A DNA stretch of 64,000 nucleotides from Loxodes magnus (taxonomy: Eukaryota > Ciliophora > Karyorelictea > Loxodida > Loxodidae): positions 1-64,000 of the forward strand of contig CAMPDV010001255.1 in assembly GCA_946699065.1 (NCBI GenBank), in the 5' to 3' direction. A program made the position numbers and the translations under genes. Every line of letters starts with the position of its first letter. The stretch's first letter is position 1. A model generated the notes under the pieces. That model worked only from the letters and a program-made list of their open reading frames with translations, ran no database searches and was not told the DNA's origin. This document shows positions 36,201-47,316 of the stretch, one piece after another.

Positions 36201-37915
36201 TTGTAAACTTACTCAATTATTTGTTTTCTGGTTAGATCTTCTAAAAAATCGGAAGTATCATATAGCAAGTATTGCATTAAAGATTAGGCTCTTAAAAATA
36301 TTCCTACTTTTCTTATTATATAACTTAGATTTTTTATTATTTTCAAGAGATATCAATTCTTAAACTTTGGTCTCACTATTCTTTTATAAGGTCTTATTAA
36401 ATTTTAAGCATAATCCCTTCGTATTTTAATCAGCTACTTTCAAGTTATTTTTGCCTAAATAAAAAGAATTTAGACACTATATTTTTAATAGTGTTAGAAT
36501 TATCTATTTATAAACTTAAGTCTTATGAAAAATATTTCTAGAGCTTAAATTCACTTGATTGATCTTACCAATCATCTCTTGAATAAAATGATTTAAAAAT
36601 AAGTAGTGTATTGCTTTTCTATTTTGGCGTTTCTACATATAAGAATTAACTTTCTAATATAGTTTTAAAACTTACATATTCATATATATTAATCTCTTTC
36701 TTGACTATTTTCTAAAATCTTATTAAAATATGTACCTTAATTGTTTTATCCTGCTATTCTTCTGGAAAAGTAGTTTCATATCAGACCACAAGCTAATATC
36801 TAGTTAAAATATTTTAAACATTCGAGCTTATTTTGTAAAGATAGATTCGAAGAGTTGATAATTTATTAATCTATACTTCTAATTATTGATTTAGAAGTGA
36901 AAAATGATTAACTGTATTAAAGTGATAAACCTATTACTTGTAAGTCTATAGGATATTTTCTAGAATTTTATAAAGAAATCTAGTAAGGAAAGAGGAATTA
37001 GTCCTACTTTGTTTTGCTTCGATTATAGCAGGTTTCTTTCGACGTTTAAGTTCAACATTCGAGGAAGAGAAAATAAATAACTTAAGATAACTTAGTAACC
37101 TAAATCTTAATACCATTGTTGAGCGAATTATTTCTAAGCTCTAGCATTCCTTTTTTAATTTTAATGTTTAAATCTTAAGTTTAATTCAAAACTTCCCTTT
37201 ATTTAATAGAAGTCTATCAAACTAAAAAGGTCTAAATAATAAAGTCACTAAACTAATTAAGTTACAATGTGATTTAAACTTTAGAGGCTTAATAATAAAA
37301 ACTAAATTAAGTGTTATAATCCTTTATTTAAAATAAAGACTTAGAAACAGAGGAAATAAATTAAATAACTTGATTGACATCTTTATAAGGATAAAATAGA
37401 CACTCTTAGATAAATCAAACAAATCTGCTTAGACTAACTTTATATAATTCTAAAATTAGAGCTAGTTAAGTAAGATATCTTAGATAGCTACTTGCAATTA
37501 AATTATAAAACGCTTAGCAACTAAATGCAATAATAATAGAATTATAGTAATCATTAATAAGAAATTATTATATTTTAGTGGTTATAAACATGCTAAATCT
37601 TCTTTAATTTTACATTCCTCGTTTAGGTTAAAGATTTGCTATGGAGAAATAAGAAGCTAAGCTAAAAATTTATTTGCTTAAATGATTTAAACTTATGCTT
37701 GTAACAGACTTATATTCATTAGCTAAGAAAATGTATATTAATTAATTAATACAATTTTTGCAAGGCTCGGATTAAAGAATTAGGAGAATTAAAAAGAGGG
37801 AATAAAGAATTGCTAGTAGAGTTTAAATTATAGAGTCTAATAATATCTCATTAAAATACCTATTTAAATCTACAATTTATATAAAATAAGCTTGAGAGTT
37901 TAAAGCTTATAATGA
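27233..37915 (+). CDS. giant Pmp-repeat beta-helix / 7TM surface protein (copy 2, frameshifted)
   Basis: Paralog of 10496-20195 with the same order: signal peptide (MRLSLQSFFF), N-terminal domain with SPHNHKLDC and CDILRGGSNW, FxxN/GGA[ILV] beta-helix repeats (about 28200-32300), a Cys-rich stretch, seven membrane helices (about 32998-34010), and a tail of about 1300 residues ending ISLRVQSLQ at TGA 37913-37915, parallel to YIQYKLQ in copy 1. Three one-base losses break the frame: in an A run near 27682, near 31164 (compare 14427), and somewhere between 34900 and 34960. Their sum restores the phase of ATG and TGA. The third point could instead be a gene boundary (TGA 34919, new ATG 35000), but copy 1 reads through the equivalent place in one frame. 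A tRNA-Gly lies 57 bp downstream on the other strand. Function is unknown; a surface receptor or adhesin is inferred. Confidence 0.75.
31224..32341 (+). repeat. identical tract shared with 14484-15601
   Basis: Partner of the conversion tract in copy 1. Identity stops sharply at about 32341, where the codons after DVYGQL begin to differ. Confidence 0.85.
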
Positions 37916-37971
37916 GATATTAAAGAAGAATGAAATACTAAAGAAATAATATATTTAAGAATTTATAAAAA

Positions 37972-38042
37972 TGCATCAGCCGGGAATCGAACCCGGGTCA
38001 CTTCGATGGCAACGAAGTATTCTACCACTAGACCACTAATGC
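37972..38042 (-). tRNA. tRNA-Gly(GCC)
   Basis: Identical 71-nt minus-strand copy of the tRNA-Gly at 3520-3590, with full cloverleaf, anticodon GCC and a downstream T run on its own strand. It lies tail-to-tail with giant gene copy 2. The same gene-end/tRNA arrangement is preserved in decayed form at 54555-57626. Confidence 0.95.
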
Positions 38043-39739
38043 TGTTAAATAATAAATGAACTAAAGCTTAAATAATGAATTTAAAAGATAAGCTTAAAAG
38101 CTATATAAATATATCTTTAGATAAAAGTGTTATTTATCAATTTTATAAATAAGCATAAATAATGAAGTCTTAAGGTAGAAAATGGTTTCTATTTTTAAGT
38201 AATCTCTTTACTCAGTTTAATAGATTTTTTCTTTCTTGGGATTTATTAAAATATTATAAATGCTAAATTGAAGAAATATTCAGAAATAGAATAAATAGCC
38301 AAAACATAAATTGAGGAGTTAGAAGTATATACGAATTCATAATCTCTAAATCATAAGCAAAATATATCAAAAATCTTTAAAAAACAAGCTTATTAAATAA
38401 ACTATTATGAGTGATTAGGTTATAAGATAGAAATTAAAAATATAACTAAATAAATGATAACTAATTTTATCTCAATTGTGCATTTTTCTTTTTTATTCGA
38501 TCTAATAGATTATTAAGCTTCTTTTATAGTCCCTTGAAATATATTTAATCTAATTAATATTGATGCTTATTTTAATTAATGAATCCTCGAAAGGGATTTC
38601 TTTTTAAGTCTTAAGAAGTTATTTATTTAAGGGAGGGTTTATTCTAAGTGACCTATAAGCCTATTGATTTAGACTAAGTTTAAGATTTACTTCTAAAGAC
38701 TTATTTAAATGTTCTTATCACGTTTTCTTAATGAAAAAAGGAAAAATAATTTAAATGTGAAGCCTATAAAGCTATTTTAAAATTAAGAAATGAAGCAGAT
38801 ACATATAACTATAAACTCTATTTATGTTCTTTATTAAAATGAAAACGCTTCAAGTTTATGATTTAGAATTTTTAAGAATCTACTAGAATGAATCACTTTA
38901 GTTATAAAGTGTTATAAAATGCTAATATTTCAAAATAATAGGTACCTTATAACCTTCTTCAAAATTAAAAATTTTTATATTCAAATTTAATTAAATAACA
39001 CCTAAGAATTTTTATAATTAAAGTACATGCTAAAATTTATATTTAGATGGATCGAAATTAGCGTACCGCTTCTTAAATATCTTATGGTTGCATAGTTCTG
39101 AATCAAAATATACAAGAAATCTAAATGTTCTATTTGCACTTCAGATAATTATATCTTTTGATGATAATTGCTTAAATAAAAGAATTTTTTATAAAGTAAG
39201 AGTTAAATTCTAAAGAAAGTTAATGTGTTTTGATAGTGTATACTCCAAATCATAAATATCAGAAAGCCATAACTGGACATTTAAACTTGAGATGAGGCAT
39301 TCTCTATTCTTTAATAGAATTAAAAATTTTGTAGGTTAAATTAGATTTTAATCCAACAATACCATAACTAAAATCCTTCTAAATGTTTACAAACTGGAAA
39401 TGATTTAAATTTAAAACTTCAATCTAAATTTCCTTGCTTCCATTGATTCATCTTAAAAGTTCCTATTGTCTTTTAATAAGCAAATCTGATAAATCTTTGT
39501 AATTATTTTTCTTTTAGTTGAAAGAAATTTATTCATTTTATTTTTTCTCTTATATCATTTAAATTTAATTTCTTGCTGGTTCTTTATAATTTAACTGCAA
39601 TAAATTTAAGTCTATTATTTAAATTTAATCTTCAATTAGATAAAGTAAATCACTAATTTTGCTTATTTAGATTGGAACTTAATTTATTGATCCAGGCCTA
39701 TAAACTTTTAAGTTTTTATCTCTGCTTTCTTTTAAACCT
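38043..39739 (+). other. coding-like block, no family recognised
   Basis: From about 38600 to 39650 plus-strand frames give protein-like sequence (for example LWFRIFKNLLEWITLVIKCY, LKYLMVAQFWIKIYKKSKCS), but more than one frame looks plausible after 39250 and no start, stop or domain can be fixed. The first 500 bases after the tRNA look non-coding. Confidence 0.25.
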
Positions 39740-40390
39740 ACATATTGTTTCTAAAGATATCTATTGTATTTTTATTTCAAAATATGACAGCGAGTTAATA
39801 AAAATTGCTTATAGACTTATTCCTTTTCCAAGACAATTCTTTTATTTAGTTGCATTCCTTAAACTTAACATAGGAGTTATTATTCTCTTAAATAGGAAAA
39901 TAGTTAAAAAGTAAATTCAATGATATTTGACTCTCAAAATATAATATAGGGACTTATCAAGAAGTAGGTCGATCGGAAATGCCCATTAAAACACTCTTTG
40001 AAGAAAAAAAGATTTAGCATTAGATTTGAGTGATTGAAGTAAAAGCTTTCTTTTCTTTAGTAATGAAATCCTAGATATTCAAAATAATAACTCTATGAAA
40101 TTCCATAAAACTATTCATCACTCCAACTACATGATTAGGAAATAATATTGCTATTTAAGAGATATTTAACTAGATTGAATTCTGTTCTAAATTAAACTTA
40201 TAAGAAAAAGTTTTTAATTGCTCTACAAAAGAATATATGGATGATATGGAACTAAAGAGGCAGATTAAATTATAAATTATTTAGCTTCAGAGTATTAATT
40301 AATATCAAAAGGTAATAACAGAAGAAAATAAAAAACCTAAAACAGGAGAAAGATAAGTTGATTAAAGAGAGGATGAAGAAATATTGCTAG
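39740..40390 (+). pseudogene. beta-tubulin relic (C-terminal half)
   Basis: KIAYRLIPFPRQFFYLVAF (about 39800) matches the tubulin segment around [15 protein letters not shown]. Further on, remnants of GNNIAIQEIF (about 40140), YMDDMEL and LASEYQLIS (about 40235-40310) follow in the right order and end in a charged tail. Frames are broken and the N-terminal half is not visible. Confidence 0.7.
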
Positions 40391-41050
40391 CTATTCAATT
40401 AAAAAAATGAGAATATTAAACCTTTTTTATTCTAAGAAGCATTGAAACTTAAATTGAAATAAAAAAATGATCTATCTAGTCATAATATATTTGCTTTAAG
40501 CCTTGATTCAATCATTAAAATCATAATATTATTAATTTCAGAATAAAGAACGAAAATTAAATTACAGAGTAAAAGTATCAAATAATAAGTTTTATTGTCC
40601 CATTAACTTCTTTGAAAAATAAATAAAATGAATATAAAGCTTAAATAAAAAATCCTTCACTTAGAGTAAATTATCTATCCAACAAAACGATTGAATAAAT
40701 CCCATTCACTACCCCTATAAAATATTAATTTAAAATTATAAGGGAAATTTATACAAAATCCTTTTATTAGTTTGAGAAAAGTTGGAGTATATATCAAAAT
40801 CTATTTTTAATTAGTTATTTAAATTAAAAAAAAATTAGTAAGAACTTAGATACCTATTTATCATGTTAAATTAGCTTCGTATTATAGGTGGCATTCTAAA
40901 TGGGGACTTCTTAAATTTTTTTATAAGGGCTTTAATTCACTCAATCAAAAATGATCAAACTTATAAAATAAAAAAATTAGAAATATTTAATGCAATCCTT
41001 CAATTTTATATCTTTGTATACGAACTATATTAAAATTATTTTATTATCTA

Positions 41051-42020
41051 ATATATGACTATTATAGAAAAAATGGTAGAAGGGTTCAAGAAAGGCTTTT
41101 ATACCACCTCCTAAAAAGGGGAGAGAAAGTAAGAACCCTCATCTTTAACTCACACATCTTCTTCCTAGAAATAATCTTCTTCTCAAAACCTTCAAGAATA
41201 TTAGACTCAACTAGGAACTTCCAGGTCAACCTAAAAGATGGGACAAAAGCGCCAAAAGGCTACCCCGATCACACCAACTGAAGAGGAAGAATCTAGAAAG
41301 GTGCTGGAGACGCAAGAAGCAGCAGCTGTGCGAGAGTTTGCGATGCCACAGTTCCAAGAAGAACAGGCATAAATTTTAGTCGCATTCTCTAACCTGAAGG
41401 AGGAAGTAAAGAGCTATGATTAAAGAATAGAGCTCTAAAAAATCAAGTTGCTGAGCTCAAGGAATGGAAAGAAAGCTTCTGGGAAGTCTACAATCGAGAG
41501 CAAAGCACTTTCTTCAGGGAAATGGGATTGCTGCAGCAGAGAACAACTGTGCTTGAAGAGAACAGCAAGTAGCAACAGTAGTAGGAATTCAAAGTTAGGA
41601 CAATTCAAGATACAGTGGACATAGAAGGAGCTACTAATTTACCGAGGAGTCCAGACAAGAAATGAATTAAGAATAAACCAAGATGTTTTGTATGCAAACA
41701 AACTGGACATAAATATAGACAATGTTAGAAATTGAAATTAATTAAATAATAGTACAGGAATAGAAAATAATAAGAAAAATAATAGTACTAATATTAGGAT
41801 AAGATTAGACGAGAATTCTGTAACTAATTTTATCCGTCAGGAGGTCAAATCTACAAACCGAAGTGATACACAATCCAAGGCGACTGAAGAAAGAGTTCTG
41901 AAGGGAGCTGGTTCCAGCCAGGTTATCAAACTGGTCCTGTGTACACGAGGTTGAAAGTCCTCCAAGTTCACTAAACTCCAATTTAACTTTTTAATTTAGT
42001 AATATATATATGACTATTAT
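41051..42020 (+). mobile_element. gag-only retroposon A1 with 15-bp target duplication
   Basis: A 940-bp unit (41066-42005), much richer in G+C than its surroundings, is bounded by a perfect direct repeat ATATATGACTATTAT at 41051-41065 and 42006-42020. It starts with a short A-rich leader directly in front of an ATG (41073) and ends in an A/T-rich tail. There are no terminal repeats and no reverse transcriptase. Variable-length target duplications without terminal repeats are typical of target-primed retroposition, so a LINE machinery acting in trans is inferred. Confidence 0.75.
41073..42005 (+). CDS. Gag/ORF1-like protein with CCHC knuckle (A1, one frameshift)
   Basis: Starting MVEGFKKGFYTTSQKGER, the N-terminal part is rich in Ser, Gln and Glu, followed by a coiled-coil region (NLKEEVKSYDQRIE, then QVAELKEWKESFWEVY) and a basic segment. 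A canonical zinc knuckle CX2CX4HX4C (CFVCKQTGHKYRQC, about 41684-41725) is followed by a very basic Gln/Arg stretch and FYPSGGQIYKPKW, the family's C-terminal motif. TGA is Trp (KKWIK before the knuckle). One base is missing near 41432, so the first and second halves lie in different frames. Such knuckles bind nucleic acid; the product would act as an RNA-binding chaperone like Gag or LINE ORF1p. It is related to A2 at 52138. Confidence 0.65.
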
Positions 42021-42995
42021 GAATATGCCGAAATAAATCTACGAAATTATAAAATATAGAAACGATAGGACTTAATTTATAAACAGGTAATATTCTACTC
42101 TTTTAATAAATTTATAATTTAAGAAAATTAAGTCTTATTAGCTTCTATTGTAATTACTTCTATATGATTGCTTGCTAATAACTAATAAATTGAGAAATAA
42201 AAAAGTAGTGAATGATATAATTTTCAGTAAATTAAAGATTTGTTTATTATTTAGTTCCAAACTAGCAAAATTTAAAAAACTCTTTTAGCATTAAATTTTT
42301 GCACTAATTAAAACATCAATGAAAATATTAGAAGGTAGATATGTATAAAGATTAAATATTAGTGTGTAGTTAGCATCAAATAAGAAATTACTCTTTGGTA
42401 AATTTTGAAAATAACATCATTACTAAGAAGCTATGTGAATAAATCTAAAGCAAAATTTAAATTGAAATAATCTAATTCTTTTTAAACTTATTCATTTAGT
42501 AAATTAATAAAGGAAATAAATTAAAAATAAAAAGTTGAGAGAAAAGAAATCTCCTACATTTAAGAATCTAATCTGTTATAGTTTTTAGTTATTAGCTATA
42601 GTTCGAATTTAATAGCTAGGTTCTTAAAAATTTATAAATCTTTAAGAACTTAATATGGTTCTTCCTCTTGAGATATTTTAGCTAATATCTTTTAAGTTAA
42701 ACTGATAATTTTTTCTAACTTTTAAAATTATTTGATTAAGAAGTTTAAATTTTTTTTCTTTTTAATATATAATTAATGCTTTGAAGTAGAAAATCTTTAC
42801 ATTTAAACTTTTATTTTTTCTATTTATTTAAATTTTTTCAAAATAATTACTTTTAGATAAGCATTTTATCTTTTATCTTTTTTTGCTAATCTATAAAAGT
42901 TATCAAGTAGCATGATATAAAAGATTAATTTGTGAAGATTTTTATTTTTACTTTTAAATTCATTTTTTAAGCTTTAGTTCCTTTGACATTTAACG

Positions 42996-43066
42996 GCATT
43001 AGTGGTCTAGTGGTAGAATACTTCGTTGCCATCGAAGTGACCCGGGTTCGATTCCCGGCTGATGCA
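42996..43066 (+). tRNA. tRNA-Gly(GCC)
   Basis: Plus-strand copy identical to those at 3520 and 37972: 71 nt, anticodon GCC, followed at once by a TTTTTA terminator-like run. Confidence 0.95.
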
Positions 43067-43517
43067 TTTTTATAAATTATATATATCTATTAAAGATTTT
43101 TAAAATAACATCTTTCTAAAAGCTTATATAGTTTAAGGCTTTTCTTATCTTAATTAAAGCATAACTAGAGCAACATTTATAAGTAATAAATTTATACTTA
43201 CTCTTTGCTATTTTAGTTGCAAATATGATTTGAATTGCAAGAATTTTATTATTCTTTTTTGTTCTTTTTTTATATCTTAAATTTAAGATTGATTCTAAGT
43301 TCTTTTTTCATGTCCTTCATTATCTATTTGTAATGGGTCAATCTTTATTAATTTTGATAAGGATATTTGATTTTCCTTATCTTTTATGAAATCCTAGCTT
43401 ATTCTAAATAAATAATTACATTATTCAACTTAGTCAACTGCTTTGAAAGTTTAGAATAGTTAAAGAGTAATTATGCTTAAATAATTTTAAAAATTATCTT
43501 AGAAATAAATATCAAAA

Positions 43518-43589
43518 GGGCTGTTCCGGGAATTGAACCCGGGACCTCTCGCACCCTAAGCGAGAATCATACCACTAGACCAAACAACC
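43518..43589 (-). tRNA. tRNA-Pro(AGG)
   Basis: On the minus strand the cloverleaf is complete: acceptor GGTTGTT/AACAGCC, D arm TGGTCTAGTGGTAT, anticodon stem-loop CTCGCTTAGGGTGCGAG with anticodon AGG, and T arm CCCGGGTTCAATTCCCGG. A decayed copy lies at 60336-60397. Confidence 0.93.
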
Positions 43590-45163
43590 TGTTATAAGTT
43601 AATTAATTCATAGCTTAAATCTAACTCCACAATAATATAATTAGATATTAAGTTCTAATCCCTTGCTATTACTTGATTAAAGGCCTTCAGTTGCTTTCTT
43701 CTTGATATATTTAAAAAAGCTAATAACTCTTATAATTTAATCAATAAGCTACCTAAACAATTATATAACTATTTAATTAAAAGAACTAGAAATTAATTCT
43801 TAGTTGTAAGCACTTCGTTATTATTTAGCTTTAATAGCCAAGAGTATGCTAAATTATGTTGTTTACTGTTTTAATGTTTTTAGTCTTAAATGATATACTA
43901 AAGAGATCTTGCAGTTGCTTAAATGTATACAAGCAAATTAATTTCTTCTAGTCTTGGATTAACATTCTTTGAGCAACCTTAAAAGCATAAATAAAAGTAT
44001 AATCCCGAAACATCTATTCATTGAAGCTATTTACTTTATAGGTTAAACTTAAGATTCTTATTATTACGTTTTCTAAAACTTAAATTAATATTATCCAATT
44101 GCTTTTCTTAGCATCATCAATAACTCTTTTTATACCCTCTCATCTATCAAACGGAAACTAAATAATAAAATAATAAAGGAAAAATGAAAGCAGCAAATTA
44201 AACTAAGTAAGAATTGATATATCTTAGATTAAAGAAAATATAATATGATTCATATTAATAAAGATTAGCATCTTAATTGAAATTACTTAATTGAGTCTTT
44301 TATTTTAAAAAGAGTAAAATAATCATGAATTTGAATTAACACTAGCTAAGCTTATTAATTATTAATGTAAAAATTGTTATATAATCATATGTCTATCAGT
44401 AATAATATGGTCAATAATATCCTTAAAGAAAGGTTAAATTTATTATAATTATTTATTATATATTCATTTTAAATTCGTAAAGAGAGAAAGTAAGAAAAGG
44501 GCCAAATCATATTTGGTATATTAAACACTTTTCTTATAAATTGTTCTAAAGAAAAATATTTATGTTTACATAAACTCCTCAAATAAAACATTTTAGTATC
44601 ATCATCTAAAGTAAAAGAGTTAGTAGAAGGAGGCAATAACTAAGAAATTATTTAACTCATTAATAAAAAGTTAGTCTATTCATATCTTATAACTTTTATA
44701 AATTATTGGAGATTAAAATTCTAATTTAGAATTGCTTTAATAATAGACTCCTTTTTAGAAATTTTATACTAAAGGCCTAAAATTTATTTATGCCTAATTT
44801 ATTTCTTACTATTTTATCTATTTTTCACTTTAATTAAAATAACTTAACTTATATATTCAATCAGTGTTAGGTGTAGAATGAGCTTTTGCTTGCATTAATC
44901 AAGGAAAGTTTTATAAGAATCCTTATACTCAAAATGTATAATAAGATTTAAAGAATAAAATCTCATTTTAGTTACATTAATTTCTCATTTTGTGATTTTA
45001 CCATACACTATTCTCCCCTATTTTACTCTATCTCTTCATCACTTTTTAGTTAAGTTATTAAAAATAATTTTGATTAAAATTTAAGTTTAAGCATAGAGAT
45101 ATAGAATGTACTTACCTATTAAAGGAAAGCTAATACTTTTTTATTCAAAGTATTAAGATTGTT
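43590..45163. other. AT-rich spacer, no gene recognised
   Basis: Sequence between tRNA-Pro and the small ORF at 45164. I found no supported coding frame, repeat or RNA gene. Confidence 0.35.
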
Positions 45164-45403
45164 ATGGACTAAGATAAAATAGATGTAGTAATCGCAGCTA
45201 AAAATTTAATGAGTGCTTTTATTAATTTTGCTCTTAAAGCTTATATAAAAATATAAAGTAAAGATAAAAGAATCAAGGTTTTAGATAGTAATAATATAAG
45301 CTCCAATATCAAAACTTAATATACTTATGTACTGTTTTTGATAGATCTTATTTAAGATTACTTAAATTCCTAAGAGCAAAGGCATCCTAATTAAAATTAA
45401 TGA
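45164..45403 (+). CDS. small ORF, 79 aa, unknown
   Basis: ATG 45164 to TGA 45401-45403 with no internal TGA. The product starts MDQDKIDVVIAAKNLMSAFI and continues with a Lys-rich middle and a hydrophobic patch (YVLFLIDLIQDYL). Residue make-up is more protein-like than the flanks, and the combination of ATG and TGA without intervening TGA is mildly supportive. No homolog is recognised; it lies about 300 bp upstream of a tubulin relic. Confidence 0.3.
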
Positions 45404-45699
45404 TCTTCCATGAACATTTTAGTATAAAATTTATTTTTTACCTATTAACTTATTTTGTGGGATATTCAGGGAAGAATATATTTGCAACCATAAAATATTA
45501 AAAAATAATTGCATCCAGCTCCATAAAGAGGAGTATTTTTACTCTTTAATTAGACAGATAAATAAGAGAATTTGATATTTTTAACCTTTTAATTCTTGAT
45601 AGTAGCAAACTGATTCTTGGGTCTAAGAATCTATTTTTTAAAGCTTTTTTCTAGAATTATTTGCTTGGAATTATTTATATTAGTTCTATAAACTTTCTT

Positions 45700-46780
45700 A
45701 GTCAATTTCCCGGGTAATATGGAAACTAAATTGGTTGTTATCAATAACTTTTTAAGCTTTATAAGTTAATTGTTGGATAGATAATAACGTTAATAATAGA
45801 GATATAAATTTTAGTACTGAAAACAATATTTTAGTTGATTATATTTTAGATGCTGCTAGGAAAGAAACTGAATGTTGCGATGGTTTATAAGAATTTTAAA
45901 TAGTGCATTCATGTGAAAGCGAACAGGTTTGTAGATAGTAAGTCTTTTAATTTCTAAACTAAGAGAAGAAATTCCAATAAAATACAGAGAATAATTTATT
46001 TTTTCCTTTTTCTAAAGTATAAGATATAGTAGATGCTTATACTGCAATTTTAAGTGCAGCTTAATAATTTAGAATCAAGTAAAGTTAAATAACAGATAAT
46101 GAAGCTTTATTTAATATATGTTTAAAGCCTTTAAACTAATAACTCCAACATATTAAGTTTTAGTTGCTTTGAACAAAATTAATGAGCGGATTTACTAATA
46201 GTTTAAGGTTTCCTGAACTTCTAAATGTAATTTAAGAAAACTTTGCTATAACTAAGTTTCTTTTCCAAAAGTACGATTTTTACTCTTTATTTATCTCCAT
46301 TCAAAGTTAATCTAAGTTCTGCATACATAAATCAAACAGTTCCAGAGCATTTAATAAATTTTATAGGCTTTAAATTTTTTATGCATTACTATCCAAGACA
46401 GAGTTATTATTATCAGCAGCAACAACATTTTTAGAAAAAAAAGATTAAGCAAAATTTAGAAAATTGGATGTTTGGTATTTAGAGTAAAATAACTACTTAA
46501 TCTAAGAATGAATCCATAATAACTTAAAATTATCTGTTTGCAATATTCATCTTAATGAGTAAAAGCATCAGTTACTTTATTATTAAACAATACAAGCGAT
46601 TAAGAATATTTAAGCATAAAGTACTGATTTTTCAACAATATTAGTATATAGGAAAAGAATGAGTCAAACAGAATTAACAGAGAAAGAACTTAATATGAAA
46701 GATTTAATTCTAAATTTTGATAATATAAAGAAGGATCAGAAGATAGTGAAGTTAAAGAAAAGGAATGAAGATTTATTGCG
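45700..46780 (+). pseudogene. decayed beta-tubulin relic
   Basis: Remnants in order: GQYGNQIG (45710-45740), DYILDAARKETECCDGLQEF for the DVVRKEAEGCDCLQGF region (about 45840), NEALFNICL (about 46100), LRFPELLN (about 46205) and parts of the C-terminal half up to a charged tail near 46750. Several frameshifts and loss of the GGGTGSG signature make it non-functional. Confidence 0.75.
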
Positions 46781-47233
46781 AATAAAGATTAAATTAATAA
46801 AAAATAAAAAAATAAAGCAACATTAGCAAAAAAGAGCTTTGAATAACTTAAATATATCAATTTTAAAATCTTACGTTTTTAATTTTATCATTTTTGAAAT
46901 AATTTAGTAGTTTTTAATTATAGAAATTTTCTTAGATTAAATATAATAAGTTCATTTATTTTCAATTCCATATATAATTTGAGACTTTATTTATATAATA
47001 TAAATCTACTAATTAAATCCATATTTCTTTATAATTTAGAATATATTTGTTTAAAGCAAATTTAATTTTCAGCTTCTTATTATAAGTTAAAAAATTGTTT
47101 ACTAGTATAAAGTTTAATTTAGAGGTTAATAAAAATGCAAAGTTATCTGATTTCATGTGAAATACTTTTTTTTCGAATTATCGTGTTATAATAATAATAA
47201 TAGTAAACTAAAAGTAATTAAAGTTTAGCATTC

Positions 47234-47316
47234 CCTGGATTTTCAACCAGGTTTTTGCTACCATTTTTTTAGCGTGGATGGATACCACGCCATTTTTTTA
47301 TGTGGATGGAACCACA
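47234..47316 (-). repeat. three hairpins in the 3' part of B1, two in 29-nt tandem repeats
   Basis: Stems CCTGG/CCAGG (47234-47251), GCGTGG/CCACGC (47272-47290) and TGTGG/CCACA (47301-47316) follow each other. The last two belong to tandem units 29 nt apart, each beginning CCATTTTTTT. Between units the stem bases differ but remain complementary, as expected if the RNA fold matters. Confidence 0.55.

Larger units (their letters stand above)
40391..42995 (+). other. coding-like sequence interrupted by element A1
   Basis: Outside element A1 (41066-42005) the flanks read in one plus-strand frame across the empty site: WHSKWGLLKFFYKGF (about 40890-40935) before it, and EYAEINLRNYKIQKR after it, if one copy of the duplicated target is removed. 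This suggests A1 landed in a gene or gene relic following the tubulin relic. From about 42500 to 42990 I see only T-rich spacer. No family is recognised. Confidence 0.25.

Noticed and set aside
45373-45393. AAAGGCATC..TAATTA motif also found just upstream of beta-tubulin (50044-50060)
   Set aside because: Short, and at very different distances from the tubulin starts; probably coincidence.
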